A stretch of DNA of 64,000 bases from Rhizobium jaguaris (GCF_003627755.1 NZ_CP032694.1:3277501-3341500), one strand, 5' to 3'. Numbered from the stretch's first letter, positions 1 to 9,010 are shown. Numbers and translations: made by a program. The notes: a model not told the origin generated them from the letters alone.

Positions 1-1312
1 ATATGCCACCCGCAGCCTTGAGCTTGTCGTAGATCGGCGTCGTCAGCAGCGGCCGCGCCGCCGGCAATTCCTCATTGGGATAGCGAATGGAAAAGCGCCG
101 CGCGTAGTTCTCACGCACCTTGGCGTTGGTATAGGCTAGCGTCGCATAGTCGCCATAGCGCGAGACATCCATGGCGAAGACGTCGAAACCGGGATCGCCG
201 TGGATCATCCAGTTGGCGAGCGCCAGTCCCACGCCGCCGCCCTGGCTGAAACCGGCCATGACAGCGCAGGCAGACCAGTAGTTCGTCAGCCCCCGCACCG
301 GCCCGACCAGCGGATTGCCGTCCGGCGAGAAGGTGAAGGGGCCGTTGATGATCTTCTTGATCCCGGCCTTGTTGAAGGCAGGGAAATGCCGGAAGCCGAC
401 TTCGAGCTCCGGCGTGATACGCTCGATGTCCTCGGCCAGCAGCTCGTGGCCGAAGTCCCAGGGCGTGGTCACAGGCGACCACGGGCGGCAGGCCTTTTCA
501 TAGGTGCCCATCAGCATACCCTGCCGCTCCTGGCGCAGGTAGATCTCACCGTCGAAATCGACGCAGTGCATCAGCTCTTTGCCGGTCGTCTTGTTGAAAT
601 CAGCGACCTCCGGCATGTCCTCGGTGATCAGATACATATGCTCCATGGCGAGGACAGGCAGCTCCAGCCCGACCATTCGCCCGACCTCGCGTGCCCACAG
701 TCCGGCGGCATTGACGACATGCTCGGCGACGATCTCGCCCTGATTGGTAATCACCCGCCAGGAACCGTCCTCGCGCTGTACCAGCTCTTCCACCTTTGTG
801 TGCAGATAGATCTCGGCGCCGTTCTTCTTTGCCGAGCGGGCATAGGCATGCGTCGTGCCATAGGGATCGAGATGACCTTCGACGGGATCATAGAGCGCGC
901 CAACGAATTGGTCGGGATCGAGAAGCGGCATCATCTGATGCGCTTCTTTCGGCGTCAGCAAAGTCGCCTCCAGGCCGTTATAGCGGCCCTTGGCGAGGAT
1001 CGATTTCAGCCAGTCGAAACGCTGCGGGGTCGCCGCCAGCATCAGACCGGACGTCATATGCAGGCCGATATCCTGGCCGGAATAGTCCTGAATCTCCTTA
1101 TAGAGCTCGACCGTATATTTCTGCAGCTTGGCCACATTGGGATCGCCGTTGATCGTGTGCATGCCGCCGGCCGCGTGCCAGGTCGAACCCGATGTCAGCT
1201 CGGAGCGCTCGAGCAGCACGACATCCGTCCAGCCGAATTTCGTCAGGTGATAAAGCACCGAACATCCGACGACCCCGCCGCCGATGACGACGACCTTGGC
1301 ATGGCTTTTCAT
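1..1312 (-). CDS. FAD-dependent dimethylglycine/sarcosine dehydrogenase-like protein (partial, runs off left edge)
   Basis: The reading frame starts at the ATG at 1312 (MKSHAKVVV) and is still open at base 1, so only the first 437 residues are present. The N-terminus has a dinucleotide-binding GGGVVGCS loop, followed by GSTWHAAG; the His of this motif is the usual site of covalent FAD attachment in dimethylglycine dehydrogenase relatives. A DAO-type oxidoreductase domain fills the visible part. Relatives carry a C-terminal folate-binding GcvT domain, which would lie outside the window. It is on the same strand as soxBDAG, 220 bp downstream of soxG, which suggests a shared role in methylated amine or betaine breakdown. 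The exact substrate cannot be told from the sequence. Confidence 0.88.
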   Translation of the reverse strand, partial: MKSHAKVVVIGGGVVGCSVLYHLTKFGWTDVVLLERSELTSGSTWHAAGGMHTINGDPNVAKLQKYTVELYKEIQDYSGQDIGLHMTSGLMLAATPQRFDWLKSILAKGRYNGLEATLLTPKEAHQMMPLLDPDQFVGALYDPVEGHLDPYGTTHAYARSAKKNGAEIYLHTKVEELVQREDGSWRVITNQGEIVAEHVVNAAGLWAREVGRMVGLELPVLAMEHMYLITEDMPEVADFNKTTGKELMHCVDFDGEIYLRQERQGMLMGTYEKACRPWSPVTTPWDFGHELLAEDIERITPELEVGFRHFPAFNKAGIKKIINGPFTFSPDGNPLVGPVRGLTNYWSACAVMAGFSQGGGVGLALANWMIHGDPGFDVFAMDVSRYGDYATLAYTNAKVRENYARRFSIRYPNEELPAARPLLTTPIYDKLKAAGGI

Positions 1313-1494
1313 CTAGAAATCCCCTGTGTTCGGCGCGAAGTCTGCGGGCGTTTTCCCGCGCAACCGGCCGTATTTGCAGGGCAGCCTAAAGACTATCCAG
1401 AAGGCCAAATAGCCCGAACTGCGAACCCGATCTGCCTGTTTGCGCCATCGCAATTGTTCGGATCGCGCCATCCATTTTTCTGGCGTATAAGCCC

Positions 1495-1530
1495 TTCGGA
1501 AAAACCGCTTCGCACTTTTCCGGTTTACGC
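1495..1530 (-). repeat. Dispersed 3'-end repeat, copy 1 (partial)
   Basis: Read on the minus strand this contains GGAAAAGTGCGAAGCGG followed by TTTTTCCG, which can fold into a stem (GGAAAA with TTTTCC). The same core occurs just after rpoH (23159-23220) and just after the DeoR gene (54731-54792). Here it begins 3 bp beyond the soxG stop codon. Confidence 0.7.
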
Positions 1531-1532
1531 GC

Positions 1533-2087
1533 TCAATCGGCGAACCCAGCCGTCAGTGCGAACTCGCGTCCCATCTCCATCAGCTCCTCGAACACGCTGC
1601 CGGCATAGGAACGCGGGATGATGATCTCGAAACGGTCGGGGCCGGTACGGGCCAGATTGGCGCTGACATGGCAGCACAGCATATTGGCCGACTGTCCCTC
1701 GGCGAAGACCTCCGGATGCAGGTCAATAGCCACGCATTTCGCCAGGATGCGGCGGACACTCGGGCCTGAAAGGCGCAATATCACCCGGCCATCGCTTTGT
1801 TCGAAGAAGGAAACGCGGCCGGCATCCAGAATGGCAAGATCGCGCGCCAGGCTCTCGGCCGCCAACACCTCGGATACTGCCAGCCACTCGTCCGGCCCGG
1901 CATGGCGCACCGAAATGTCCGACATCGCTTTCAAAGCCGCCAGTGTCCATTCTTCCTGTCCGGCATGGGCGAGCACGGAGAAGATGACGGGACGGCGGGC
2001 AACCGCAAGATGGTTCGGATTAGGCTCACCTTCGAAGCCGGAAATGTGATCTTCCAGCACGTGCCGGCTTTGATATGCGACGCTCAT
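1533..2087 (-). CDS. soxG: Sarcosine oxidase gamma subunit
   Basis: This 184-residue protein is the smallest GcvT-like subunit of heterotetrameric sarcosine oxidase, which oxidises sarcosine to glycine and passes the one-carbon unit to tetrahydrofolate. The call rests on its position as the last gene of a B-D-A-G operon, 7 bp after soxA, and on its length, which suits the family. The ATG at 2087 (MSVAYQSRH) is chosen over an upstream in-frame ATG at 2291 because that start would overlap soxA by about 200 bp. The gamma subunit has no strong catalytic motif, so the call depends on context. Confidence 0.88.
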   Translation of the reverse strand: MSVAYQSRHVLEDHISGFEGEPNPNHLAVARRPVIFSVLAHAGQEEWTLAALKAMSDISVRHAGPDEWLAVSEVLAAESLARDLAILDAGRVSFFEQSDGRVILRLSGPSVRRILAKCVAIDLHPEVFAEGQSANMLCCHVSANLARTGPDRFEIIIPRSYAGSVFEELMEMGREFALTAGFAD

Positions 2088-2094
2088 CGATCCC

Positions 2095-5052
2095 TCATCC
2101 CAAAAGTTTCTTGTTGGCAGGATCGACGAAGACCGGATTGCAGACCTCAGCAACCACCTCTTCGCCACGCAGCCCATCCCAGACGACCAGATGTTCGCCG
2201 ATCCGCTCGCGGCCCGATTTGAGGAAAGCCAATGCGATGAAATGGCCGAGAACCGGGGAGAAGCAAGCCGAAGAAACATGGCCCTGGTCATTGCCCGTCG
2301 AAGGCTTGGCGCCTTCTTTCAGGAGATGCGCGCCTGCCCGAATTTCCTTGGTGGGATCGACCGGCTTCAGCCCGATAAGCTGGACACGATCGGCTGCGGT
2401 GAGGCCGAAGCGGGTCGACAATCTCTTGCCTATGAAATCCGGCTTCTGCGTCGCCATCATCCGACCGAGGCCGACATCGTCGGGCGTGGTGCGGCCGTCC
2501 AGTTCGCTATGGGTGACATGCCCCTTCTCGATGCGGAGCACATTCAGCGCTTCGACCCCGTAAGCACAGATACCATGTGCCCTGCCCGCCTCCATGATCG
2601 CATCCGCCACCGCTTCGCCGAAGCCGGCGGGAACGGCCAGTTCATAGGCCAGTTCGCCGGAGAAGGAGATACGGAAAAGGCGCCCCTTCAGCCCGCCCTT
2701 CAGCATCACCTCTGCGGCGGCGAGGAAGGGGAAGAATTCGTCGGAGATGTCATCCTGGATAATCTGCTCCAGGACCAGCCGCGCTTTCGGCCCGGCAATC
2801 GCCATCTGCGCCCATTGATCCGACGAGGAGACGAACCGCACGTCGAGCTGCGGCCAAAGAGTCTGGGCGCAAAACTCCATATGGGTCATGACCTCGCCCG
2901 CCATCGCGGTCGTGGTGGTCAGGAAGAAATGGCAAGGCGAAAGCCGGCTGGTCGTGCCATCGTCGAACACCATGCCGTCCTCGCGCAGCATCAGCCCGTA
3001 GCGCGCCTTGCCGATCGGCAGCTTCAGGAAGGCATTGGAATAGAGCCGATTGAGAAACTCCGCCGCATCCTTGCCGAACACTTCGATCTTGCCGAGCGTC
3101 GAGACATCGCAAAGACCGACATTGTTGCGGACATTCAGGACCTCGCGGTCGACGCTGTCGCGCCAGCCCTTCTCGCCTGGGCGCGCAAACCAGGCCGAGC
3201 GATACCAAAGGCCGGCTTCGACAAAAGTTGCGCCATTTTTCTTAGCCCAGCCATGCAACGGCGATTCCCGCACCGGCTGCGCATGCTTGTCGCGCGCCGT
3301 GCCTGCGAGGGCGCCGAACGAGACGGGCGTATAGAAAGGCCGGAATGTCGTCGTGCCGACGGCAGCCGGGCTGACGCCGCGCATGCCGGCGATGATGCCT
3401 GCGGCGTTGACATTGCCGAGTTTGCCCTGATCCGTCGCCATGCCACTTGTCGTATAGCGTTTGGCGTGCTCCGCATGACCAAAACCTTCGCGCAGGGCCA
3501 GGCCCAGATCCTTGGTGTGGACATCGTTCTGGAAGTCGACGAAGGCTTTGTTCTTGGCGCCCGGCACATGCCATATGGCCGCAAAGGACGGATCGTGATC
3601 GCCTTCGACCTCCGGCATCTCAGCCTCATGCACCGTGCGACCGAGACTCTCGACGACCAGTCCCGTTTTTCTGGCGCCATCGACAAGACAGCCCGAAACG
3701 CTGTCGATGCCATTGGCGGCTCCCGCGATCTCCAGTTCGCCACCGACCGTCGGCGCCACGAAGGCCTGCCTCTCTTCCGACCACACGGGCTTTGCACCAC
3801 GCTGACAGGCAAGGTGGATAATCGGCGACCAGCCGCCCGACATGGCAAGCGCATCGCAAGCGATGAGCTCGTCCAGGCCGCCGCGATCGGCAATCACGCC
3901 ACTGATGCGATGCCGGCCCTTCGTGGCCTGTATCGTGCCGGCATGAATGACGCGAACGCCCTGCGGTGCAGGATCGGACGAGGCGCTGCGCGTATCGATG
4001 ATGGCCGTTATCTCGACGCCTTCCGCCGCCAGATCCGATGCCGTGCGATAGCCGGACCCGCCATTGGTGAACACCGCCACCCTTTGTCCCGCCACCACGC
4101 CATAGCGGTTGAGATAGCTGCGCATAGCGCCGGCCATCATCACGCCGGGCTTGTCATTGCCGCCGAAAACCAGGGGCCGCTCTTCCGCGCCTGTGGCCAG
4201 GATCGCGCGCTTGGCGACGATGCGCCAAAGACGCTCGACCGGCAGATCGGGCGACGGCATCGCCACATGCTTCTGCACTTTCTCGACCGCGCCGAAGACA
4301 TTGCCGTCATACCAGCCGAACACGGTGGTGCGCGGCATCAAAGTGACATTCTCGAAGCTCTGGAGTTCATCGAGCGTTGTATGCACAAAAGCATCTGCGG
4401 AAACGCCGCCGATCGACAATCTCTCCGTCAGCAATGATCCGCCCAGGCGAAATCCTTCGTCGGCAAGGATGACGCGCAGTCCGGCGCGCGCCGCCGTCAG
4501 CGCCGCCATCAGCCCGGTCGGGCCTGACCCGATCACCAACAGATCGCAATGTGCCCAGGCCTTCTCATAGCGATCAGGATCGGCCTGCATGGCCGCCTTG
4601 CCAAGACCGGCAGCGCGGCGGATCAGTGGTTCATAAACCTTCTCCCAAAAAGCTGCCGGCCACATGAAGGTCTTGTAGTAGAAGCCGGCGCCGAAGAAGG
4701 GCGAGAACAGGCCGTTGATCGCGGCAAAGTCGTACTTCAGCGACGGCCAGCGGTTCTGGCTGACGGCAGTCATGCCCTGATAGAGCTCGGCGACGGTGGC
4801 GCGAGTGTTCGGCTCCACGCGTCCATCTTTTCCGATCGTCACCAGCGCATTCGGTTCGGCGGAGCCCGCCGTCAGAATGCCGCGCGGACGGTGATATTTG
4901 AAGCTCCGTCCAACGAGCATTGTGTCGTTGGCGAGAAGGGCGGCGGCAAGCGTATCGCCCTCCATTCCCTTCATATTCTTGCCGTCGAACTTGAACGAAA
5001 GCGGCCGGCTGCGATTGATGAGCCCGCCGGAGGAAAGACGATAGGCTGTCAT
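2095..5052 (-). CDS. soxA: Sarcosine oxidase alpha subunit
   Basis: The 985-residue protein has the three parts expected of the family. An N-terminal ferredoxin-like domain is marked by GDTLAAALLAN and FKYHRPRGIL. A pyridine-nucleotide/FAD-binding domain has VIGSGPTGLMAALTAARAG near residue 170. A C-terminal aminomethyltransferase (GcvT) domain spans roughly residues 610-985 and contains VEALNVLRIEKGH. It binds NAD and tetrahydrofolate and converts the imine product of sarcosine oxidation to methylene-THF and glycine. The ATG at 5052 overlaps the soxD stop in an ATGA, so the two are translationally coupled. A longer frame to 5163 runs inside soxD and is rejected. Confidence 0.95.
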   Translation of the reverse strand: MTAYRLSSGGLINRSRPLSFKFDGKNMKGMEGDTLAAALLANDTMLVGRSFKYHRPRGILTAGSAEPNALVTIGKDGRVEPNTRATVAELYQGMTAVSQNRWPSLKYDFAAINGLFSPFFGAGFYYKTFMWPAAFWEKVYEPLIRRAAGLGKAAMQADPDRYEKAWAHCDLLVIGSGPTGLMAALTAARAGLRVILADEGFRLGGSLLTERLSIGGVSADAFVHTTLDELQSFENVTLMPRTTVFGWYDGNVFGAVEKVQKHVAMPSPDLPVERLWRIVAKRAILATGAEERPLVFGGNDKPGVMMAGAMRSYLNRYGVVAGQRVAVFTNGGSGYRTASDLAAEGVEITAIIDTRSASSDPAPQGVRVIHAGTIQATKGRHRISGVIADRGGLDELIACDALAMSGGWSPIIHLACQRGAKPVWSEERQAFVAPTVGGELEIAGAANGIDSVSGCLVDGARKTGLVVESLGRTVHEAEMPEVEGDHDPSFAAIWHVPGAKNKAFVDFQNDVHTKDLGLALREGFGHAEHAKRYTTSGMATDQGKLGNVNAAGIIAGMRGVSPAAVGTTTFRPFYTPVSFGALAGTARDKHAQPVRESPLHGWAKKNGATFVEAGLWYRSAWFARPGEKGWRDSVDREVLNVRNNVGLCDVSTLGKIEVFGKDAAEFLNRLYSNAFLKLPIGKARYGLMLREDGMVFDDGTTSRLSPCHFFLTTTTAMAGEVMTHMEFCAQTLWPQLDVRFVSSSDQWAQMAIAGPKARLVLEQIIQDDISDEFFPFLAAAEVMLKGGLKGRLFRISFSGELAYELAVPAGFGEAVADAIMEAGRAHGICAYGVEALNVLRIEKGHVTHSELDGRTTPDDVGLGRMMATQKPDFIGKRLSTRFGLTAADRVQLIGLKPVDPTKEIRAGAHLLKEGAKPSTGNDQGHVSSACFSPVLGHFIALAFLKSGRERIGEHLVVWDGLRGEEVVAEVCNPVFVDPANKKLLG

Positions 5053-5327
5053 TTCGCCGCCTCCCGCGCCTTGTCCGCGGCATCGATGACGGAGAAGACC
5101 TCGTGCGTGATATTGCTGCGATCGACGATCAGCCAGCGGCGGCAACCGGCCGCGTGATGCCAATATTCGAGAATGCGCCCACGCGCATTATCGCGGACGT
5201 AGACATAGCGATGCCAGTCGTCATCCGGCGCTGATGGCGCCGGGCGGACGACGGATGCAGAGCCGCGAATGGTGAATTCTTCTTTCGGGCGCGCGCCGCA
5301 ATGCGGGCAGGTGATCAAGCTTGCCAT
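5049..5327 (-). CDS. soxD: Sarcosine oxidase delta subunit (zinc-binding)
   Basis: This 92-residue protein starts MASLITCPHCG. It shows the zinc site known for this subunit: an N-terminal Cys-x2-Cys (C7, C10) and a later His-x3-Cys in the HHAAGC stretch. It is a structural subunit of the membrane-independent, cytoplasmic sarcosine oxidase. It lies between soxB (13 bp) and soxA (4-bp ATGA overlap), the usual order. The in-frame ATG at 5387 would overlap soxB and is rejected. Confidence 0.95.
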   Translation of the reverse strand: MASLITCPHCGARPKEEFTIRGSASVVRPAPSAPDDDWHRYVYVRDNARGRILEYWHHAAGCRRWLIVDRSNITHEVFSVIDAADKAREAAK

Positions 5328-5340
5328 CGGTTTCGTGCCC

Positions 5341-6591
5341 TCAATGCAGATTCGGCTGCGGACCCTTGCCGCCTTCGTCGATCGCAAAACCGCGCGCGAA
5401 ACGGTCCAGACGCATGAAGCGACTGACCTCGTGGCTTTCGCCGTTGGCGATCAGGTGCGCGAAGCAGAAGCCGGAGGCCGGCGTCGCTTTGAAGCCGCCA
5501 TAGTTCCAGCCGCAGTTCAAATAGAGATTGTCGATCGGCGTACGGTCGATGATCGGCGAGCCGTCCATGCTCATGTCCATCACGCCGCCCCAACTACGCA
5601 GCACGCGGACTCGCGACAGGCCCGGGATCAGCGACACCCCCTCCTCCATCGTATGTTCAACGGTGGCGAGATTGCCGCGCTGAGCGTAGGAGCTGTAATA
5701 ATCGATATCGGCGCCGAAGACCAAACCGCCCTTGTCCGACTGCGATATATAGAAGTGGCCGGCGCCGTAGGTGATGACGTGATCGATCACCGGCTTCAGC
5801 CCTTCAGAGACGAATGCCTGCAGCACATGGGTTTCGATCGGCAGTTCCAGATCCGCCATGCGGCCGAGGATCGAGGTATGGCCAGCCGCCGCCAGCGCCA
5901 GCTTGTTGCAGCCGATGAAGCCACGCGTCGTCTCGACACCGGTCACGGCACCATCTTCTCGGCGGATGCCGATCACCTCACATTGCTGGATGAGATCGAC
6001 ACCGCGGCTTTCGGCGCCGCGCGCATAACCCCAGGCGACAGCATCGTGCCGTGCCGTGCCGCCACGCGCCTGCAGCAACCCGCCGAGGATCGGAAAGCGA
6101 GCATGATCGAAATTGAGATAGGGCATCATCTTGCGGACCTGATCGCGGCTCAAGAGTTCCGCATCCACGCCATGCATGCGCATGGCATTGCCGCGCCGGG
6201 CGTACTCGTCGCGCTGTCCGTCGGAATGGAAGAGATTGATGATGCCGCGTTGGGAGACCATGGCATTGTAGTTGAAGTCCTGTTCCAGCCCTTCCCAAAG
6301 CTGCATCGAGAATTCATAGAACGGCTCGTTGCCAGGCAGGAGATAGTTGGAGCGGATGATCGTGGTGTTGCGGCCGACATTGCCGGAGCCCAGATAGCTC
6401 TTTTCCAACACGGCAACATTGGTAATGCCAAATTCCTTGGCGAGGTAATAGGCCGTCGCCAGTCCATGGCCGCCGCCGCCGACGATGATCACATCATAAT
6501 GCGGTTTCGGCTCCGGCGTTCGCCAGACAGGCTGCCAATGACGGTTTCCTGAAAGCGCCTGCTTCAGAACCTGATATGCCGAATAACGCAT
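5341..6591 (-). CDS. soxB: Sarcosine oxidase beta subunit
   Basis: The 416-residue flavoprotein has an N-terminal FAD-binding Rossmann motif (VIIVGGGGHGLATAYYLA, near residue 34) and the typical GGTARHDAVAWG segment, whose His is probably the covalent FMN ligand of this family. It carries out the sarcosine oxidation step. It is the first gene of soxBDAG. The ATG at 6591 (MRYSAYQVLKQ) matches the normal family start; an in-frame ATG at 6717 adds a non-conserved tail. Confidence 0.95.
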   Translation of the reverse strand: MRYSAYQVLKQALSGNRHWQPVWRTPEPKPHYDVIIVGGGGHGLATAYYLAKEFGITNVAVLEKSYLGSGNVGRNTTIIRSNYLLPGNEPFYEFSMQLWEGLEQDFNYNAMVSQRGIINLFHSDGQRDEYARRGNAMRMHGVDAELLSRDQVRKMMPYLNFDHARFPILGGLLQARGGTARHDAVAWGYARGAESRGVDLIQQCEVIGIRREDGAVTGVETTRGFIGCNKLALAAAGHTSILGRMADLELPIETHVLQAFVSEGLKPVIDHVITYGAGHFYISQSDKGGLVFGADIDYYSSYAQRGNLATVEHTMEEGVSLIPGLSRVRVLRSWGGVMDMSMDGSPIIDRTPIDNLYLNCGWNYGGFKATPASGFCFAHLIANGESHEVSRFMRLDRFARGFAIDEGGKGPQPNLH

Positions 6592-6919
6592 GTATGAATC
6601 CCGGTCTCTACGCGGCCACACATTCGCATATGCAACAAAAACGACAAGTCTGGGAAGGACGGAAAACCTTCGCAAACAGAACATGTTCTTTCCCGAATGC
6701 GCAGCAAAGTGGGGCACTGTATCTTAAAGAGCACGCGGCGCCCGGAGATGTTGTCGACATTGGAGCACGGATGCAAAGCTCCCGTTGCGAAGTCACGATG
6801 CAGGCGCTAGGCGGTAAAAACGTGATCGGTGCGAGGTCTGAACTTCATAGTGGAGACTTCTTAAGTACTATATCTTTAAGCTCGGAACGCAGACGCGCTG
6901 CGGAAAGAAGAACAGGCGA
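6592..6919. promoter_or_regulatory. Divergent soxB/cysQ intergenic region with a 12-bp palindrome
   Basis: This 328-bp stretch contains no convincing gene. It should carry the promoters of soxBDAG (leftward) and cysQ (rightward). A perfect palindrome AGAACATGTTCT lies at 6678-6689, about 87 bp upstream of the soxB ATG, and could be an operator. No regulator gene adjoins it, so its partner is unknown. Confidence 0.4.
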
Positions 6920-7714
6920 ATGCTCGCGACATTTGAAAAAGCGGCCCTTGAGGCGGGTAAGGCCATATTGGAGGTCTACCGTGCGGGCTACACTGTCGCC
7001 TTGAAGCAGGACATGAGCCCCGTCACCATCGCCGACGAGCACGCCGAGCACATTATTCTCGAACATCTGACCCGCGACTTTCCGGACATTCCCGCAATTG
7101 CCGAGGAATCGGTGGCTGCCGGCAAGGTTCCCGATGTCAGCGGCCGCGCCTTCTTTCTCGTCGACCCGCTCGACGGCACGCGCGAATTCATAGAGCATCG
7201 CGACGAGTTCACCGTCAATATCGCCTATATCCAGAACGGTGTTCCTGTCACCGGGATCGTCTATGCGCCGGCTCTCGGCATCGCCTTCACCGGCGAATCC
7301 GGCAAAGCGCGGAAGCTCGTCATCACCGACCATTTTACCGTTGCCGATCGCTCCATAATCGCAGTGCGCGCGCAACCCGAGAATTTGCTGGCGCTTGCAA
7401 GCCGCTGCCACGGCAGCACCAAGACGGATAGCTTCCTCGCGGAAAATGCCGTCTCCGCTTGCACCTCGATCGGTTCTTCGCTGAAATTCTGCCTCCTTGC
7501 CGAAGGCAAGGCCGACGTCTATCCGCGCTTCACCCGTACGATGGAGTGGGACACGGCGGCGGGCGACGCCGTATTGCGCGCCGCAGGTGGCTCGACCCTC
7601 ACTCTCGACGGCCGTCCGCTCTCCTATGGTAAGACCGATCAGAGCGACGATTGCGATTTTGCCAATCCCAATTTCATCTGTTGGGGCGGCAAGAAAAGTC
7701 TGGTCGGCGCCTGA
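6920..7714 (+). CDS. cysQ: 3'(2'),5'-bisphosphate nucleotidase CysQ
   Basis: This 264-residue member of the inositol monophosphatase superfamily removes the 3' phosphate from PAP/PAPS and so recycles a by-product of sulfate assimilation. It has the EE pair at residues 62-63, the metal-binding DPLDGT at 82-87, and the C-terminal MEWDTAAGDAV signature (Trp-Asp-x-Ala-Ala-Gly). The length is normal. An inositol monophosphatase is the alternative, but DGTREFI and the short C-terminal region favour CysQ. It stands alone, transcribed divergently from soxB. Confidence 0.9.
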   Translation: MLATFEKAALEAGKAILEVYRAGYTVALKQDMSPVTIADEHAEHIILEHLTRDFPDIPAIAEESVAAGKVPDVSGRAFFLVDPLDGTREFIEHRDEFTVNIAYIQNGVPVTGIVYAPALGIAFTGESGKARKLVITDHFTVADRSIIAVRAQPENLLALASRCHGSTKTDSFLAENAVSACTSIGSSLKFCLLAEGKADVYPRFTRTMEWDTAAGDAVLRAAGGSTLTLDGRPLSYGKTDQSDDCDFANPNFICWGGKKSLVGA

Positions 7715-7867
7715 GCAGCGGTTCACAAGCGTAAGTTATCACTGACGAAAAATCATAGGGAAACGGCGTTTTCCGATGCAATAACAGTGAGTTGCATGGC
7801 CTGCGACCGTGCCATGAGACGAGCAAATCAGCTCGCATCGGCGTTCCTTAAAATTCTTAGCAAAGTG

Positions 7868-7893
7868 TTACTAAGCGCTTAGGCAATTTTTAA
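7868..7893. promoter_or_regulatory. Two overlapping CtrA-like binding motifs upstream of sciP
   Basis: TTAC-N7-TTAG (7868-7882) and TTAG-N7-TTAA (7879-7893) share the middle half-site and each resemble the CtrA consensus TTAA-N7-TTAA. They lie 53-78 bp before the sciP ATG. Two GANTC methylation sites follow, GACTC at 7911 and GAGTC at 7939. In Caulobacter sciP is activated by CtrA, so this placement makes sense; binding here is inferred. Confidence 0.5.
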
Positions 7894-7945
7894 ATGTGGC
7901 AAGTTAGAGTGACTCTCGTGGTCTTGAGTATGTGTAGAGAGTCCA

Positions 7946-8221
7946 ATGACCGAAATGATACGTCCCCGAGTAAAGTATGTCATCGGCCCCGATGGCAGCC
8001 CGCTTACGATTGCCGACCTGCCGCCGCCGAATACGCGCCGCTGGGTTATCCGTCGTAAGGCCGAGGTTGTCGCGGCGGTACGCGGTGGTCTGCTGAGCTT
8101 GGAAGAAGCTTGCGAGCGTTATACGCTCACTGTTGAAGAATTCCTCTCCTGGCAGTCGTCCATCAATACGCACGGCCTTGCCGGCCTGCGGACGACCCGC
8201 ATACAGCAGTATCGTCACTGA
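7946..8221 (+). CDS. sciP: CtrA inhibitor SciP (DUF1153)
   Basis: This 91-residue protein begins MTEMIRPRVKYVIGPDGSPL and continues with TRRWVIRRKAEVVAAVRGG and SLEEACERYTLTVEEFLSW, which is the very conserved DUF1153 helix-turn-helix family. In Caulobacter SciP restrains CtrA-dependent transcription in G1 cells. The ctrA gene lies about 2.7 kb downstream, and CtrA-like motifs precede this gene. Length and start agree with the family. Identification is firm; the regulatory role in this organism is carried over from Caulobacter. Confidence 0.92.
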   Translation: MTEMIRPRVKYVIGPDGSPLTIADLPPPNTRRWVIRRKAEVVAAVRGGLLSLEEACERYTLTVEEFLSWQSSINTHGLAGLRTTRIQQYRH

Positions 8222-8259
8222 CGGCTGCCACACAGACGCGACATTCGTTTGATCTTCAG

Positions 8260-8306
8260 TTCGGGCCTCCTTTCCTCAAACGGAATAACAGAGGCCCGAA
8301 TTATTT
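8260..8306 (+). terminator. Terminator-like hairpin after sciP
   Basis: TTCGGGCCTC at 8260-8269 pairs with GAGGCCCGAA at 8291-8300 (10-bp stem), followed by TTATTT. It begins 39 bp after the sciP stop. Confidence 0.6.
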
Positions 8307-8350
8307 GATGCAGCCGAAATTAAGGTGAGCCGCCCACTGGTCTCCCAACA

Positions 8351-8390
8351 GACGGGGAGCACCTCCCCGTCGTTCCATTTTCTTTAAGCA
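8351..8390 (+). terminator. Second hairpin, GACGGGGAG/CTCCCCGTC
   Basis: A perfect 9-bp stem (8351-8359 with 8363-8371) and a 3-base loop are followed by the T-rich GTTCCATTTTCTTT. It may be a backup terminator for sciP or the 3' end of a small RNA. Confidence 0.45.
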
Positions 8391-8440
8391 AGTTTGCAAA
8401 GCCTGCTACAAGATTTGGCCGCACGCGGAGATTCGAGAGT

Positions 8441-9010
8441 TTGCTGCTTCACACCTTGCCAGCCGTGATCACGCACAATTTTCATCCCGATCGGGGTGCC
8501 TTCCGAAATGTCTGCGCCCTAACAACGGAAGACGCGGAACGGATCATTGCCTCGATCCGGCTTGGCGGCCATGCATATCTCAAGGAAAATTATCTGCAAC
8601 GTCGGATGCTCTCCGAAAACTGGCTCATCGCGGAACGCCGGCGAAAGATCGGCGAGACGCCTTTGTCACATCCTATCTATTTTTTCCTCGGCAACATGGC
8701 CGATGGATGGGACAAGTCCCGCCCTGCCTCGATCGTTCTGCCCCTCGCCATATTCGATCCCGGCATGATTACATTCACTTTTCCAGATAGCATGACCAGC
8801 TGCCCGTTTCTGAGGCCGGCAGATCAGTCAGGCGAGCCATGGCACGGACAGGTTTTCACCGAAGACGAGATTGAAGACGTCATCGCCAGATACGGCTTCC
8901 CCGACCCGGCCCAGTCACGCGAGGTGCGCGGCCGTGATTCCTTTATCGAAGTGCAGGTCTGGGACGATCGTCCGCTTGAAGATATCAGACGGCAGGCTAG
9001 CCTGCCGTAG
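8441..9010 (+). CDS. Hypothetical protein (189 aa)
   Basis: I do not recognise a family. The product is soluble, without signal peptide or membrane segment. It contains short recognisable stretches such as TEDAERIIASIRLGGHAYLKENYLQRR near the N-terminus and FTEDEIEDVIARYG near residue 148, both likely helical. The start used is a TTG at 8441 with no clear ribosome-binding site; a GTG about eight codons later is an alternative. It lies between sciP and a GNAT gene in a block that separates sciP from ctrA and may be accessory. Confidence 0.65.
   Translation: MLLHTLPAVITHNFHPDRGAFRNVCALTTEDAERIIASIRLGGHAYLKENYLQRRMLSENWLIAERRRKIGETPLSHPIYFFLGNMADGWDKSRPASIVLPLAIFDPGMITFTFPDSMTSCPFLRPADQSGEPWHGQVFTEDEIEDVIARYGFPDPAQSREVRGRDSFIEVQVWDDRPLEDIRRQASLP

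Noticed and set aside
2191..4437. A 748-codon open frame on the plus strand
   Set aside because: It is antisense to soxA, whose domains and operon overlaps are clear. High-GC coding often leaves long open frames on the other strand.
5269..6552. A 427-codon plus-strand frame over soxB
   Set aside because: It is antisense to soxB, which has clear FAD-binding and flavin-attachment motifs.
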